Positions 22,729 to 31,732 of a stretch of DNA of 38,559 nt are shown in pieces (position 1 is the stretch's first letter; the number at the start of each line of letters is the position of its first letter). The stretch lies in contig JAHDIN010000029.1 in NCBI GenBank assembly GCA_020630775.1, forward strand, positions 1 through 38,559. Reading direction: 5' to 3'. The translations under genes were made by a program, and so were the position numbers. Below the pieces are notes generated by a model, which was not told the origin of the DNA, did not search any database, and saw nothing but the letters and a program-made list of their open reading frames with translations. This DNA is from Saprospiraceae bacterium (lineage in GTDB: Bacteria > Bacteroidota > Bacteroidia > Chitinophagales > Saprospiraceae).

Positions 22729-23025
22729 ATGGATATTAATATTGACAGGAATTTCGAAAAAAGCGGGAATTATTTTGAAAATTATGCACACGATAAGTTA
22801 GTTAAGTTCTTTTCCAAATATCCCTTTGTAGAGTCCATTAAGGTATTCTTTAGAGGCAAAAAACATCCTACCAAGAAGGTGAAAATTCAAGCACGCTTCA
22901 AAGGAAAAGATATATTCGTAGAGGCTACTGGAGAGAAACATGATTTAGCTTTAAATCAGGCAGCCATTAAACTAAACGCGCAAGCAAAAAAATACAAAAC
23001 TAAGTTTTACAGAAAAGCATCTTGA
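22729..23025 (+). CDS. hpf: Short ribosome hibernation/ribosome-associated factor (HPF/RaiA family)
   Basis: A 98-residue protein of the S30EA/sigma-54 modulation family, which binds the 30S decoding channel and stores ribosomes in an inactive state under stress. It has the beta-alpha-beta-beta-beta-alpha pattern, with basic clusters in strand regions (FRGKKHPTKKVKIQARFKGK) and the C-terminal helix (LNQAAIKLNAQAKKYKTKF). The long C-terminal dimerisation extension is absent, so it is the short form. Its last 19 bases overlap the 3' end of the opposite DUF1835 gene. The choice between HPF and RaiA cannot be made from sequence alone. Confidence 0.85.
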   Translation: MDINIDRNFEKSGNYFENYAHDKLVKFFSKYPFVESIKVFFRGKKHPTKKVKIQARFKGKDIFVEATGEKHDLALNQAAIKLNAQAKKYKTKFYRKAS

Positions 23026-23786
23026 TCATTGACATGATCCAAGAGGTTTTTAAACTGTAAGTCACCAAGGCCATAATAGCCATATTGACTACAGAAAATT
23101 TGAAACATCTTAGTAAAGTTATTATTGGTTTCAAGCTTCAACTGGCGAATAATATTGTCAATGGGCTTGGAACCAATTTTATTTGATTTCAAATCATTCG
23201 ACCAAGAAACAGCATTAATGATAGCTTCTTGCAGTATGCTAGGTTCATCGACCTCAGCCTTGGACATCTTTGACGCTTCAGAAATATGGTTCAACAAAGC
23301 ATTATGAGCTAACTCAATATCATCGTTTGATATTTTGTAAGCATCATTTATAAGATTTTCTAGTTCACTTGTTGATAGTGCACCAAATCCTTTCCAATTG
23401 GTTTTATTTATTGGTTTGATCCAAAAGATCTTGTCTTCTAATTTCAATTTTGGCAAAAGGAAAAGTAAATACCATAAGTTGACTTGACAGAATAAATCGT
23501 ATTCAAACCAGAGGTATATGTATGAAGCGTTATCAACGTGGTCAAGCTTTTTGAGTTCAGGAATATGCTTTGTCTTATATCTATCCCCAAATTCTTCATT
23601 GATACTTTCGAAGTAACTTAATCGATCTAATAGAAAAAGGTCAAAAGAGTTTAAGTTGATAGGCCCTTCAATAAGCGCCTCTCCAAAAACTATCTTTTGA
23701 CCTTTTAATAAGCTATTCTGTAGTTGATGCGCTAAAGCATCCCCATTTAGAATATGGACTTCAATATACAAGTCTTCTTCCGACAT
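23007..23786 (-). CDS. DUF1835 domain-containing protein
   Basis: A 259-residue, probably cytoplasmic protein. HILNGDALAHQL (11-22), GEALIEGPIN near 35-44 and YLWFEYDLFCQVNLWYLL near 90-107 match the DUF1835 signature; the function is unknown. It is the third gene of a compact minus-strand operon: the carbonic anhydrase stop lies 18 bases upstream of its ATG. Its 3' end overlaps the convergent hibernation-factor gene by 19 bases. No signal peptide or membrane segment is seen. Confidence 0.8.
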   Translation of the reverse strand: MSEEDLYIEVHILNGDALAHQLQNSLLKGQKIVFGEALIEGPINLNSFDLFLLDRLSYFESINEEFGDRYKTKHIPELKKLDHVDNASYIYLWFEYDLFCQVNLWYLLFLLPKLKLEDKIFWIKPINKTNWKGFGALSTSELENLINDAYKISNDDIELAHNALLNHISEASKMSKAEVDEPSILQEAIINAVSWSNDLKSNKIGSKPIDNIIRQLKLETNNNFTKMFQIFCSQYGYYGLGDLQFKNLLDHVNDQDAFL

Positions 23787-23804
23787 ATTGCGGAAATTAC
23801 TTAA

Positions 23805-24386
23805 TTAAATGAAGTTAACTTTTCCGCTTCCTAGGTTATAGTAGGCGGGTACAATTTTAAATGATTTTCTTTTACTTGCCTTTTCAATAATTGCAGAACG
23901 AGTAACAAGTTCTTTTGCTGTCAGTTTAGCATTTTTCTTAACTACAGTATTGACATTTTTACTTTTGGCAGCAGAAATCGCAGGCGAGATATGCGATAAT
24001 AATATATTTAAGTTATATCCATTATCACCACCAGCCATAGCTGCAGTTACGGCTCCACAACTTTCGTGACCCATAACGACAATAAGGTTTACACCAAGAT
24101 GAGCAACCGCATATTCGATACTAGCAATTGTATCCGTATTAGCGACATTTCCTGCTACACGAATTACGAATAATTCTCCGATACCTGTATCAAAAGTTAA
24201 TTCTGGCACGACTCTACTGTCAGCACAACTCAAGACAATAGCGAATGGATGCTGACCACCAGTTAGGCTTTTTCTTCTCATCTTGTCTTGTAAATCGCCA
24301 TTTAACTTGTCAGCGACAAAGTTTTTGTTTCCAGCCTTTAATCTATCTAAGGCCTTATCCCAGTTTAAATTCTTTTTTGGACTCAT
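23805..24386 (-). CDS. Beta-class carbonic anhydrase
   Basis: Interconverts CO2 and bicarbonate with zinc. The 193-residue protein has the type I beta-class site: C54, D56 and R58 in SCADSR, then H107 and C110 in MGHESCGAV. RVAGN near 76-80 is also typical. There is no signal peptide, so it is cytoplasmic. The gene lies 25 bases after the bestrophin gene and 18 before the DUF1835 gene, a three-gene operon. Linkage to an anion channel suggests that it supplies or consumes bicarbonate moved by that channel. Confidence 0.93.
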   Translation of the reverse strand: MSPKKNLNWDKALDRLKAGNKNFVADKLNGDLQDKMRRKSLTGGQHPFAIVLSCADSRVVPELTFDTGIGELFVIRVAGNVANTDTIASIEYAVAHLGVNLIVVMGHESCGAVTAAMAGGDNGYNLNILLSHISPAISAAKSKNVNTVVKKNAKLTAKELVTRSAIIEKASKRKSFKIVPAYYNLGSGKVNFI

Positions 24387-24411
24387 TTTATTTTCTTTTT
24401 AATTGAAACAG

Positions 24412-25419
24412 TTAAAACAAAATATCGTTTAGAGGTTTTATTTTTTCTGGTAATTCGGTTTCTCCTAGCATTTCTCTTAAATCAATTTCTATCACTCTAC
24501 ACAGCGCGGTCATCGGAACATCATTTATAAAGGACTCGAATGGATCTTCAGAATTGTCACCTACAATTTCCATTGTAATAAACATCCAAGAAATTAAAAC
24601 GCAGAAAGGAATCGTCAACCATAAAAAGTCATGACCCATTTTTGCAAATTCGCCTACCATACCAAAAGGTAGAAGTAAAATAAATAGCCAAGTAAATACT
24701 TTACTGAAAAAAGCATATTGTCTCGGAAATGGTGTATTCTTTATACGTTCACATTTTCCTTGTAGGTTATAAAATTCTTCAAGACACGACATCATTTTCA
24801 TGTGTCTGAAATCTTCGATGTACCCTTCTGCCATTAGCTCCTTTAAAGACTCTCCCTGCGTTCGAATGATATGTGTTGCAGTATTTCTTCTATCAATTAG
24901 ATATTGGTATTCTTCAGAATCCAAAAAAACACCTACCTCATTATCCCATTTGTTTTGGTCTTCATTACCTAAAATTGATCTGACAGTTTTTGGGTGTTTT
25001 AGACTGAATGATGAAGGTTGCCTTAATTGAAATCTCAACGCATTTAACCAAGCTATATGCCTGTAAATTAATTTCTTGTGAATGGCCTTTAAATTTTCTT
25101 CATCCGTATCGACAAATTGATCTGTAATAAATGATAAAACAAGATTACCCCAAGTACGACTATAGTTGACGATACCGCCCCAAATTTTTCTCCCTTCCCA
25201 AAATCGGTCGTAAGAAGAATTATTCTTAAATCCTATATAAAACGCTACTGCAATACCCATGACGCTTAGCGGCTGAAAAGGAATGGCAATAGAAGTCCCA
25301 CTGTGTTCATAAAAATGATAGAGCCAAGTCACAAAAGCACTCCACAAGGTAAACTTGATTAAATTCAGCCATGCAAATCTTAGAACTATCGACCACTTGA
25401 CGTTACGCCTTACGTACAT
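24412..25419 (-). CDS. Bestrophin-family anion channel
   Basis: A 335-residue integral inner-membrane protein of the bestrophin (UPF0187/YneE) family, which forms pentameric ion channels. The N-terminal part has hydrophobic segments (about 10-32 and 48-62) followed by the family motif FKNNSSYDRFWEGRKIWG. A second membrane pair lies near 230-285 (VFTWLFILLLPFGMVGEF and LWLTIPFCVLISWMFI). The IVGDNSEDPFE motif before the last helices is also typical. Bacterial members can be cation or anion selective; the adjacent carbonic anhydrase favours bicarbonate, by inference. It is the first gene of its operon and diverges from the ABC-F gene over 115 bases with two palindromes. Confidence 0.88.
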   Translation of the reverse strand: MYVRRNVKWSIVLRFAWLNLIKFTLWSAFVTWLYHFYEHSGTSIAIPFQPLSVMGIAVAFYIGFKNNSSYDRFWEGRKIWGGIVNYSRTWGNLVLSFITDQFVDTDEENLKAIHKKLIYRHIAWLNALRFQLRQPSSFSLKHPKTVRSILGNEDQNKWDNEVGVFLDSEEYQYLIDRRNTATHIIRTQGESLKELMAEGYIEDFRHMKMMSCLEEFYNLQGKCERIKNTPFPRQYAFFSKVFTWLFILLLPFGMVGEFAKMGHDFLWLTIPFCVLISWMFITMEIVGDNSEDPFESFINDVPMTALCRVIEIDLREMLGETELPEKIKPLNDILF

Positions 25420-25437
25420 TTATAGCTTATTTTTCTA

Positions 25438-25477
25438 GTTTGAAAATCAAACAATATGATTTTACGGATCCGTAAAA
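25438..25477. promoter_or_regulatory. Two adjacent palindromes, possible operator of the bestrophin operon
   Basis: TTTTACGGATCCGTAAAA (25460-25477) is an 18-bp perfect palindrome. GTTTGA-AAA-TCAAAC (25438-25452) is a second one, seven bases nearer to the bestrophin gene. Both lie in the 115-base gap between bestrophin (start 25419) and the ABC-F gene (start 25535). On the minus strand a near-consensus TATTGTTTG overlaps the second palindrome, so a repressor bound here could block the bestrophin promoter. Confidence 0.5.
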
Positions 25478-25534
25478 ATAAAATTTACTTAATTGACGCC
25501 TTAATACCATTTAAAATAACTTTAATTTGTTGGC

Positions 25535-27388
25535 TTGAATTATTTGACGCTTGAAAATATAACTAAATCATTTGGGGAAAAAATCCTATTTGAAAATTTA
25601 CATTTGACCATAGCTAAAGGTCAAAAAATAGCACTTATAGCTAAAAATGGGACAGGAAAAACGACCTTACTTAATGTGATTTCAGGCCTCGAAGCTCCTG
25701 AGGGTGAAAAAGCGAAAATACTTGTTAGTAAGGATATTACCATCAAACGTCTAGATCAAGAACCCGAATTCAATGACAATGATTCTGTTTTAGAAGCAGC
25801 TCTAGATTCAGATAATAAAAAAATTAAGGCTATAAAAGCTTTTGAATATGCTCAAATTACTGATGATGAAAACATCCAAGATTATATATCAATTATTGAT
25901 GACTTAAAAGCATGGGATTACGAGGCTAAGATCAAAGAGATTTTAGGACAATTAAATATTCATAATCTTTCTCAAAAAATTGGTTCTCTTTCAGGAGGAC
26001 AGAAAAAGAGATTGGCTTTAGCTAAAATCTTGATTGAAGAACCTGATTTTCTCATTTTAGATGAGCCTACCAACCACTTAGATATTGATATGATTGAATG
26101 GTTGGAAAAGTATTTATCCAATCAAAACCTAACATTGCTCATGGTAACCCACGATCGATATTTTCTCGAGCGTGTTTGTAATGAGATCATTGAATTAGAG
26201 AATGGGCAGTTGTATACCTATAGGGGCAATTACTCTGATTATCTAGAAAAGAAAAGTGCTAGAGTTCAAAACGAAGCTGTCAATTTAGCCAAAACAAAAA
26301 AATTATATCTCAAAGAGTTAGAGTGGATGCGTAAGTCCCCACAGGCAAGAACCACAAAAGCTAAATCTCGAATAGATAAGTTTTATGAAATAAAGTCAGA
26401 AGCAAAGAAATTCGTCGCTAATGAGAACATGACGATGGAAATTGATATGGCAAGATTAGGGGGTAAAATTTTAGAGGCGCATAACATATCTCTCTCCTTT
26501 GACGATTTAAAATTGATTGAGGGCTTTTCTTATAAATTTAAAAAAGGTGAACGTATAGGTATAGCCGGACCTAATGGTTCGGGTAAAACGACATTTATTA
26601 AGTTACTGACAAAAGCCATTGCTCCAACATCAGGAAAAGTTATTATTGGAGATACCGTTGTTTTCGGTCATTTTGATCAAGAAAATTCTGCGCTTAATGG
26701 GGATAAACGTGTTATTGATATCGTCAGAGAAGTTGCTGATTATATACCATTGAAGAAAGGAAGAAAGCTTACAGCAGAATCTTTATTAGAGCGTTTTTTA
26801 TTTCCAAGGCCTCATCAACAAGTTTTTGTTAAAAAACTAAGTGGGGGAGAGAAGCGTAGATTACAATTGCTTAAGGTACTTATGCTCAATCCCAATTTTC
26901 TAATCTTAGATGAACCTACCAATGATTTGGATCTGGTGACGATTAATGTATTAGAAGATTTCTTACTCAATTTTGAAGGTTGTTTAATTGTTACCTCTCA
27001 CGATCGTTTCTTTATGGATAAACTTGTTGACCACATGTTTATTCTTGAAGGTGGTGGAAGTGTCAAGGATTTTAATGGAAGTTATTCGGACTATAGAGAA
27101 AGTAAAAAAGGATCAGCTAAGAGTCCAGTAGTGTCTGAATCAAAAAAAGAAGAAGCACCTGAAATCGTTCAACGTAAACTCTCATACAACGAGAAAAAGG
27201 AAATCCAAAAAATTGAGCGAACCATCGAAAAGCTAAACAAAAGAAAAAAGGAAATTGAAGCTTTATTTCTTGATCCTAATTTAGACGGCGGCTCTATTTC
27301 TGATCTTTCAAAAGAATTAGGTGAAATTCAAACAGCCATTGAGTCAAATGAAGAACGCTGGTTCGAGCTTTCTGAAATTGAAGGCTAA
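25535..27388 (+). CDS. uup: ABC-F family ATPase, Uup type
   Basis: A 617-residue soluble protein with two ATP-binding cassettes and no membrane part, a type that acts on ribosomes. Cassette 1 has AKNGTGKT (a Walker A with A in place of the first G), LSGGQKKR and FLILDEPTNHLD. Cassette 2 has GPNGSGKT, LSGGEKRR and FLILDEPTNDLD. The linker contains ARTTKAKSRID, and residues about 555-617 form a charged coiled coil. These traits and PRPHQQVFVKKLSGG fit Uup. The start is TTG at 25535: an in-frame stop lies at 25523-25525, no ATG intervenes, and NYLTLENI is the conserved beginning. The gene ends four bases from the convergent DUF1501 gene. Confidence 0.87.
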   Translation: MNYLTLENITKSFGEKILFENLHLTIAKGQKIALIAKNGTGKTTLLNVISGLEAPEGEKAKILVSKDITIKRLDQEPEFNDNDSVLEAALDSDNKKIKAIKAFEYAQITDDENIQDYISIIDDLKAWDYEAKIKEILGQLNIHNLSQKIGSLSGGQKKRLALAKILIEEPDFLILDEPTNHLDIDMIEWLEKYLSNQNLTLLMVTHDRYFLERVCNEIIELENGQLYTYRGNYSDYLEKKSARVQNEAVNLAKTKKLYLKELEWMRKSPQARTTKAKSRIDKFYEIKSEAKKFVANENMTMEIDMARLGGKILEAHNISLSFDDLKLIEGFSYKFKKGERIGIAGPNGSGKTTFIKLLTKAIAPTSGKVIIGDTVVFGHFDQENSALNGDKRVIDIVREVADYIPLKKGRKLTAESLLERFLFPRPHQQVFVKKLSGGEKRRLQLLKVLMLNPNFLILDEPTNDLDLVTINVLEDFLLNFEGCLIVTSHDRFFMDKLVDHMFILEGGGSVKDFNGSYSDYRESKKGSAKSPVVSESKKEEAPEIVQRKLSYNEKKEIQKIERTIEKLNKRKKEIEALFLDPNLDGGSISDLSKELGEIQTAIESNEERWFELSEIEG

Positions 27389-27392
27389 ATGA

Positions 27393-29024
27393 TTAATTAG
27401 TTACTATAAATTTTCCTGACTCTACTTTATTACCTGAATGAATTTTATAAACTAATGGGGCCGTGCGCGCACCACCCAATTTATTTATAAACCTAAGCTT
27501 ATGGGTACCTGCATTTTGATAACCAGTTTGGAGTGTGCTTATTTTATGTCCAAAGAATGAATAAATAGTCACATTAGTAAGACCTGGTCGATCTAAGGTG
27601 TATTCAATTATCGTGCTTCCATCTCCTTGCGGAATAGCTTTGTGAGAAACATTTTGTGCTACAGGAGTCTCACTCGTTGAGACAGACATGCAATCAATAC
27701 CCATATTATCAAGTCTTTGATAATCATTGCCTAGAATATTATCTACAGACATAGGGTCTAGGCAAAGCCAATATTCTAAAACAGTAGCATAAATTGATCT
27801 AAAATCTGTACCATGTTTCATGTTGCCTGTATTATCTAAATCATCCATGTCTGGATCTTGACCCAGTATGCCATTGCCATTTAAAGAAGGTCCAAATAAC
27901 ATCACAGGGGCAGCCGTGCCATGGTCCGTCCCACCACTATTTTCTCTGACTCTTCTGCCAAATTCTGAGAAGGTCATTGACAATACATTCTGGTCTACAT
28001 CGGCACTTTGAAGGTCTGCATAAAAACTGTTAACTGCAGTTGATAATTCATTCATGAGTTGAGGGTGCTTCTGGTTTTGTTGTTCATGTGTATCAAAACC
28101 ATTGAGTGTCACCATATATAGTTTTGTCCCTAATCTGCCTTTAATTAATCTTGCGACAATAGACAGTTGTCTACTCAATTCGTTGCTTTCATAACTAACA
28201 TCATTACTTCCCAGATTAAAAGCATCACTAATAACACCAGCATAGTTGGCTGTTACATTTAATAGCGATCTCAAAAATCCTACTTGCTCTCCATAATAGC
28301 AATCATCAGGAAGATTTTCAGTGTCATATAGTAGACCCGTTTCAGCAATTTCTTGAAGCCTATCAGTTGAATTAAAGTTTACAGCTAAATCAATCCTGTT
28401 TGGATTATGATAAGTAATATTTGAACCGCTACTGACTTTAATTGCAGCGGGGATATCGGGTAAATTTTCTAAGTAATCTGGTTTTTGATTGAGAATATAT
28501 CTTCCTAACCATCCAGATTTATTAAGATCCATTTCAATATTTTGGTTACCTGAGTTCCAAATATCTGATGATGTAAAATGTGATAAATTATGATTATCGT
28601 AACCCACAGAGTTTATCACTTTCATAGCACCATCATTCCATAATGGCATTAAACTTTGCATTGTATTTGGAATACCAAAAGCATTGGATAGATTGGTAAT
28701 ATTATTTTGTGGCACAGCAATGGTAGGTCTATTGCTAGCATAAGTCCCATAATCAAATAATGGAATTATAGTATTAAGGCCATCGTTTCCTCCTTTTAAT
28801 CTGATTAGTACAAGTATCCTATCATCTACGCCACCATTCCCAAGGGCTGGTAATAATGCGGCATTATGCATGGCACTTAGGGAATAGCCACCCATAAAAA
28901 TTCCAGCTCCTCCTGTAAGACCTAAGTTTTGGAGGAAACTTCGACGGCTCCAATTTTTGTGGTCTTGAGAATGCGCTTTTTTATCTTTTAAACTGATTCC
29001 TCTATTGTGATGATCTTGGCACAT
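27393..29024 (-). CDS. DUF1501 protein with Tat signal and T9SS-like C-terminus
   Basis: A 543-residue exported protein. I chose the ATG at 29024, five bases after the DUF1800 stop, because it places the twin-arginine motif SRRSFLQ at 26-32 before a glycine-rich hydrophobic segment; an in-frame ATG at 29117 adds 31 unlikely residues inside the upstream gene. The DUF1501 domain has RLKGGNDGLNTIIP, NGFDTHEQQ, TFSEFGRRVREN and GTDHGTAAPVM, which places it in the sulfatase/alkaline-phosphatase-like fold. The reaction is unknown. About 80 C-terminal residues (GLTNVTIYSFFGHKIS to GKFIVTN) look like a T9SS type A sorting domain. It pairs with the DUF1800 gene directly upstream, as in many genomes. 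Confidence 0.85.
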   Translation of the reverse strand: MCQDHHNRGISLKDKKAHSQDHKNWSRRSFLQNLGLTGGAGIFMGGYSLSAMHNAALLPALGNGGVDDRILVLIRLKGGNDGLNTIIPLFDYGTYASNRPTIAVPQNNITNLSNAFGIPNTMQSLMPLWNDGAMKVINSVGYDNHNLSHFTSSDIWNSGNQNIEMDLNKSGWLGRYILNQKPDYLENLPDIPAAIKVSSGSNITYHNPNRIDLAVNFNSTDRLQEIAETGLLYDTENLPDDCYYGEQVGFLRSLLNVTANYAGVISDAFNLGSNDVSYESNELSRQLSIVARLIKGRLGTKLYMVTLNGFDTHEQQNQKHPQLMNELSTAVNSFYADLQSADVDQNVLSMTFSEFGRRVRENSGGTDHGTAAPVMLFGPSLNGNGILGQDPDMDDLDNTGNMKHGTDFRSIYATVLEYWLCLDPMSVDNILGNDYQRLDNMGIDCMSVSTSETPVAQNVSHKAIPQGDGSTIIEYTLDRPGLTNVTIYSFFGHKISTLQTGYQNAGTHKLRFINKLGGARTAPLVYKIHSGNKVESGKFIVTN

Positions 29025-29029
29025 AGTAA

Positions 29030-30505
29030 TTATTTTAATTGAAATTCTGGAGAATGAGCAATATGGTTGATAAGGTAGAAGATTTGTGCTGGTGCAAATT
29101 CCCAGTCTAAATTCCAAGTACCATCTTCAAAGTAATTTTCTGGTATTTCAGATTTGAAAACCATTAATGCGTCTTCATATTCGGCTTGATGTTGAAATCC
29201 TTTTGGTAATAGAAAATTGACAATTTGTTGCGTGATATAAACCTCGTCATTATTTCTACCATCGGCTAATGTTTTAGCAAAACTGACGAGTTCTTGGATT
29301 TGGTTATTATTTAAAGCATAGTAATAACCCATGATATTTGTTATCCCTTCCCAACGATATCCTAATGTGCTTGAATTAATCCAGTCTCTGTTGCCTGGCC
29401 ATCCTGCGACATCTATGGGATTAAACATACGTTGATCAAAGTCGTCGGCAGAATACAAAATGAAGCTATTTAATTCAGAGTTATCTGCAAAGCCCATTTC
29501 TTTTACGAATGTGATAAAGTATTCAATGTGCCCAGGTATTACTGTTCCAATATTTGCTTCATCGAAAAAATGTTCAGAAGTAAAAATGGCATTTAGAAGA
29601 TCTTTGATTTCGAAATTGCTATCCCTAAAAACAGTGCCTAATTGTTTAATTATATCTTCATGACCTTTTGGATTTATAAAGTGTCGGTATAATTTACCTG
29701 CGATATATTCAGAAATTTGAACAGCTCTTTCTTCAAAAAGAATATTTATAACATCATCATAGCCCCAATTGCCTGTACGTCCAAAAATTGTCTTTTCTCC
29801 AGGATCCCAAAATGTATTTATGAATTCAACCTCTCCACATAGATCATTGACATCAATGCCGCTCCAGCCTGAAAGCGCTCTAGCAGTATTGATAATATCC
29901 TCTTGGGTATAACCATTGTCTACACCAAGTGTAAATAACTCATATAATTCACGCGCATAATTTTCATTAGGATTGAATCTTGTATTTTGAATACCGTTTA
30001 AGAATACCAACATGGCGGGCGTGATGCCCATTTCTCTAACAAATTCTTTGAAGTTTCCTAAAGCATATTTTTGGAGTAGTCTATGGTATTGATACATCCA
30101 AGAAGGACAGATGTAGTCTTCTAATCTCGTCACAAAATGGTTGTGCCAAAACCAAGACATTTGATCGCGCAAACCATTGTTCTTGATGTCATTCATCCAT
30201 CCAGTTGTCCATTCAATATACTGAGCAGCAATTTGCTGATTTCGTATTTGATTATCAGAACTGTAATCTGAAATTGACCATTCAGACCATTCGGGTTCTG
30301 GTGCTAAAGGTAAATTAGAAGCATTATCTAAGAAGTCATTGATGATATCAATTGGATTCTGATTGAGTGCGTCTTTAATCCTTTGAGCGGAAGCACCAAA
30401 ATTTATTCTTCTATGTAAGTGAATCGAACGTTGAAGATTCCAAGGCATATTTGAGGAGGGGGTATAGAGGGTCAAAAGACCATCTGCGCAATTGATCATA
30501 GCCAA
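29030..30505 (-). CDS. DUF1800 domain protein, partner of DUF1501
   Basis: A 491-residue protein of the DUF1800 family. The typical beginning (HLHRRINFGAS near 30-40), WFWHNHFVTR, NENYARELYELFTLG and the C-terminal PAQIFYLINHIAHSPEF-like motif are all present. No signal peptide or lipobox can be seen at the N-terminus from either M1 or the later M20. Its partner five bases downstream has a Tat signal, so it might be exported in complex with that partner, or it may stay inside. The family function is unknown; the pair is very common in Bacteroidota and Planctomycetota. Confidence 0.83.
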   Translation of the reverse strand: MAMINCADGLLTLYTPSSNMPWNLQRSIHLHRRINFGASAQRIKDALNQNPIDIINDFLDNASNLPLAPEPEWSEWSISDYSSDNQIRNQQIAAQYIEWTTGWMNDIKNNGLRDQMSWFWHNHFVTRLEDYICPSWMYQYHRLLQKYALGNFKEFVREMGITPAMLVFLNGIQNTRFNPNENYARELYELFTLGVDNGYTQEDIINTARALSGWSGIDVNDLCGEVEFINTFWDPGEKTIFGRTGNWGYDDVINILFEERAVQISEYIAGKLYRHFINPKGHEDIIKQLGTVFRDSNFEIKDLLNAIFTSEHFFDEANIGTVIPGHIEYFITFVKEMGFADNSELNSFILYSADDFDQRMFNPIDVAGWPGNRDWINSSTLGYRWEGITNIMGYYYALNNNQIQELVSFAKTLADGRNNDEVYITQQIVNFLLPKGFQHQAEYEDALMVFKSEIPENYFEDGTWNLDWEFAPAQIFYLINHIAHSPEFQLK

Positions 30506-30591
30506 AAAGTTTTCTAATTGAAATTCAGAACTGAATATTAGATATAATTATTGGCTAATGGTTTAATCAGCTTGTTAATCTTTTTTTAAAG

Positions 30592-31701
30592 TTAAAATAT
30601 GAAATGACCTTTTTCATAAATCTTGACACCATCCGCATAGATTTCTCCAGACTCAGACATGTCTGTAATCATGTCCCAGTGAATAGATGATTCATTTTTT
30701 CCACCAGTTTGTTTATAGGACTGTCCAACAGCCATATGGATAGTGCCACCTATTTTTTCATCGAATAAAATATTCCTTGTTGTTCGTTGAATATTATAAT
30801 TAGTACCAATGGCTACTTCTCCAAAATATTTAGCTCCCGGAATTTCAAAAACATTGTCTAACAAAGATTTTCCTTGTTCAGCATCCCATTTTACAATTTC
30901 TCCATTTTCAACCCATAAGGTTATGCCTTTTACATCCTGGCCCATAAAAATTGAAGGAAAGGTGAAATGTACTTTACCATTCACAGAATTTTCAACAGGC
31001 CCTGAAAAAACTTCTCCACTTGGCATATTTGTCTGTCCATCAGAATTTATCCATGTTCTTCCCTCTACTGAAAATTCTATATCTGTATGATCAGCTTTAT
31101 ATCTTATCGTAGAAGACTTATCTAAATACTCTTTGATTTTTTGTTGGCTTGCTCTGACTTTAAGCCATTCTTTGATTGGATCTTCAGCATATAAATGACA
31201 AGCATTAAAAACGAATTTTTGATATTCTTCAAGAGACATATTAGCGGCTTGCGCTGCTGCTAATGTTGGATACTGGCATAAAGATCTTTTTAAAGCACCT
31301 GGTAAACTTCTATCAGCGGTTCTTTCAAAGTACGTTTTTGAAATAGGACCCATAGCCTCAGATCTTTTTCTCCTTTTATCTTTATTGACATTATTCGTTG
31401 CATTAAGATTAAAAGGCGCCTTAATGTTGAGGTAGGCATCAAATTCTTCAATAGCATGTTTGTATAAATAAGGGGCTTGAGCTAACAAATAATCATTGGC
31501 TTCATCCAAGAATATCTTAGTTTGTTCTCTAAACTTGAAATCTACTTCTACATGAGCACCTCTCTGGGTGGCTACTCTATAAATTTCTCTGACTAATGGT
31601 TCTGCTAAAGTAGTCGTGGAGATAAATAATTTATCTTCAGACTTTATATCTAAACAATAATCTACAAGCAGGTGGGCGTATTTATTGAGCATTATATCCA
31701 T
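30592..31701 (-). CDS. M29-family metallo-aminopeptidase
   Basis: A 369-residue cytoplasmic aminopeptidase of the thermophilic-aminopeptidase (AmpS/PepS) family, which uses two metal ions to release N-terminal residues. The metal ligands and acid are in place: E230 (MPSGEVFSGP), E295 (YFGEVAIGTN), H322 (TIHMAVGQSY), Y329, H341 and D343 (SSIHWDMI). The beginning MLNKYAHLLVDYC is the family's usual N-terminus, so the ATG at 31692 is as likely a start as that at 31701. It follows the DUF4837 gene after 31 bases and precedes DUF1800 by 86, and is probably co-transcribed with the former. Confidence 0.9.
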   Translation of the reverse strand: MDIMLNKYAHLLVDYCLDIKSEDKLFISTTTLAEPLVREIYRVATQRGAHVEVDFKFREQTKIFLDEANDYLLAQAPYLYKHAIEEFDAYLNIKAPFNLNATNNVNKDKRRKRSEAMGPISKTYFERTADRSLPGALKRSLCQYPTLAAAQAANMSLEEYQKFVFNACHLYAEDPIKEWLKVRASQQKIKEYLDKSSTIRYKADHTDIEFSVEGRTWINSDGQTNMPSGEVFSGPVENSVNGKVHFTFPSIFMGQDVKGITLWVENGEIVKWDAEQGKSLLDNVFEIPGAKYFGEVAIGTNYNIQRTTRNILFDEKIGGTIHMAVGQSYKQTGGKNESSIHWDMITDMSESGEIYADGVKIYEKGHFIF

Positions 31702-31732
31702 AGCTCAAATGTAGAGAAGTTGTATCAGATAC

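Noticed and set aside
29025-29117. N-terminal extension of the DUF1501 protein from an ATG at 29117
   Set aside because: It lies inside the DUF1800 coding region and would bury the twin-arginine signal; the ATG at 29024 gives a normal Tat signal.
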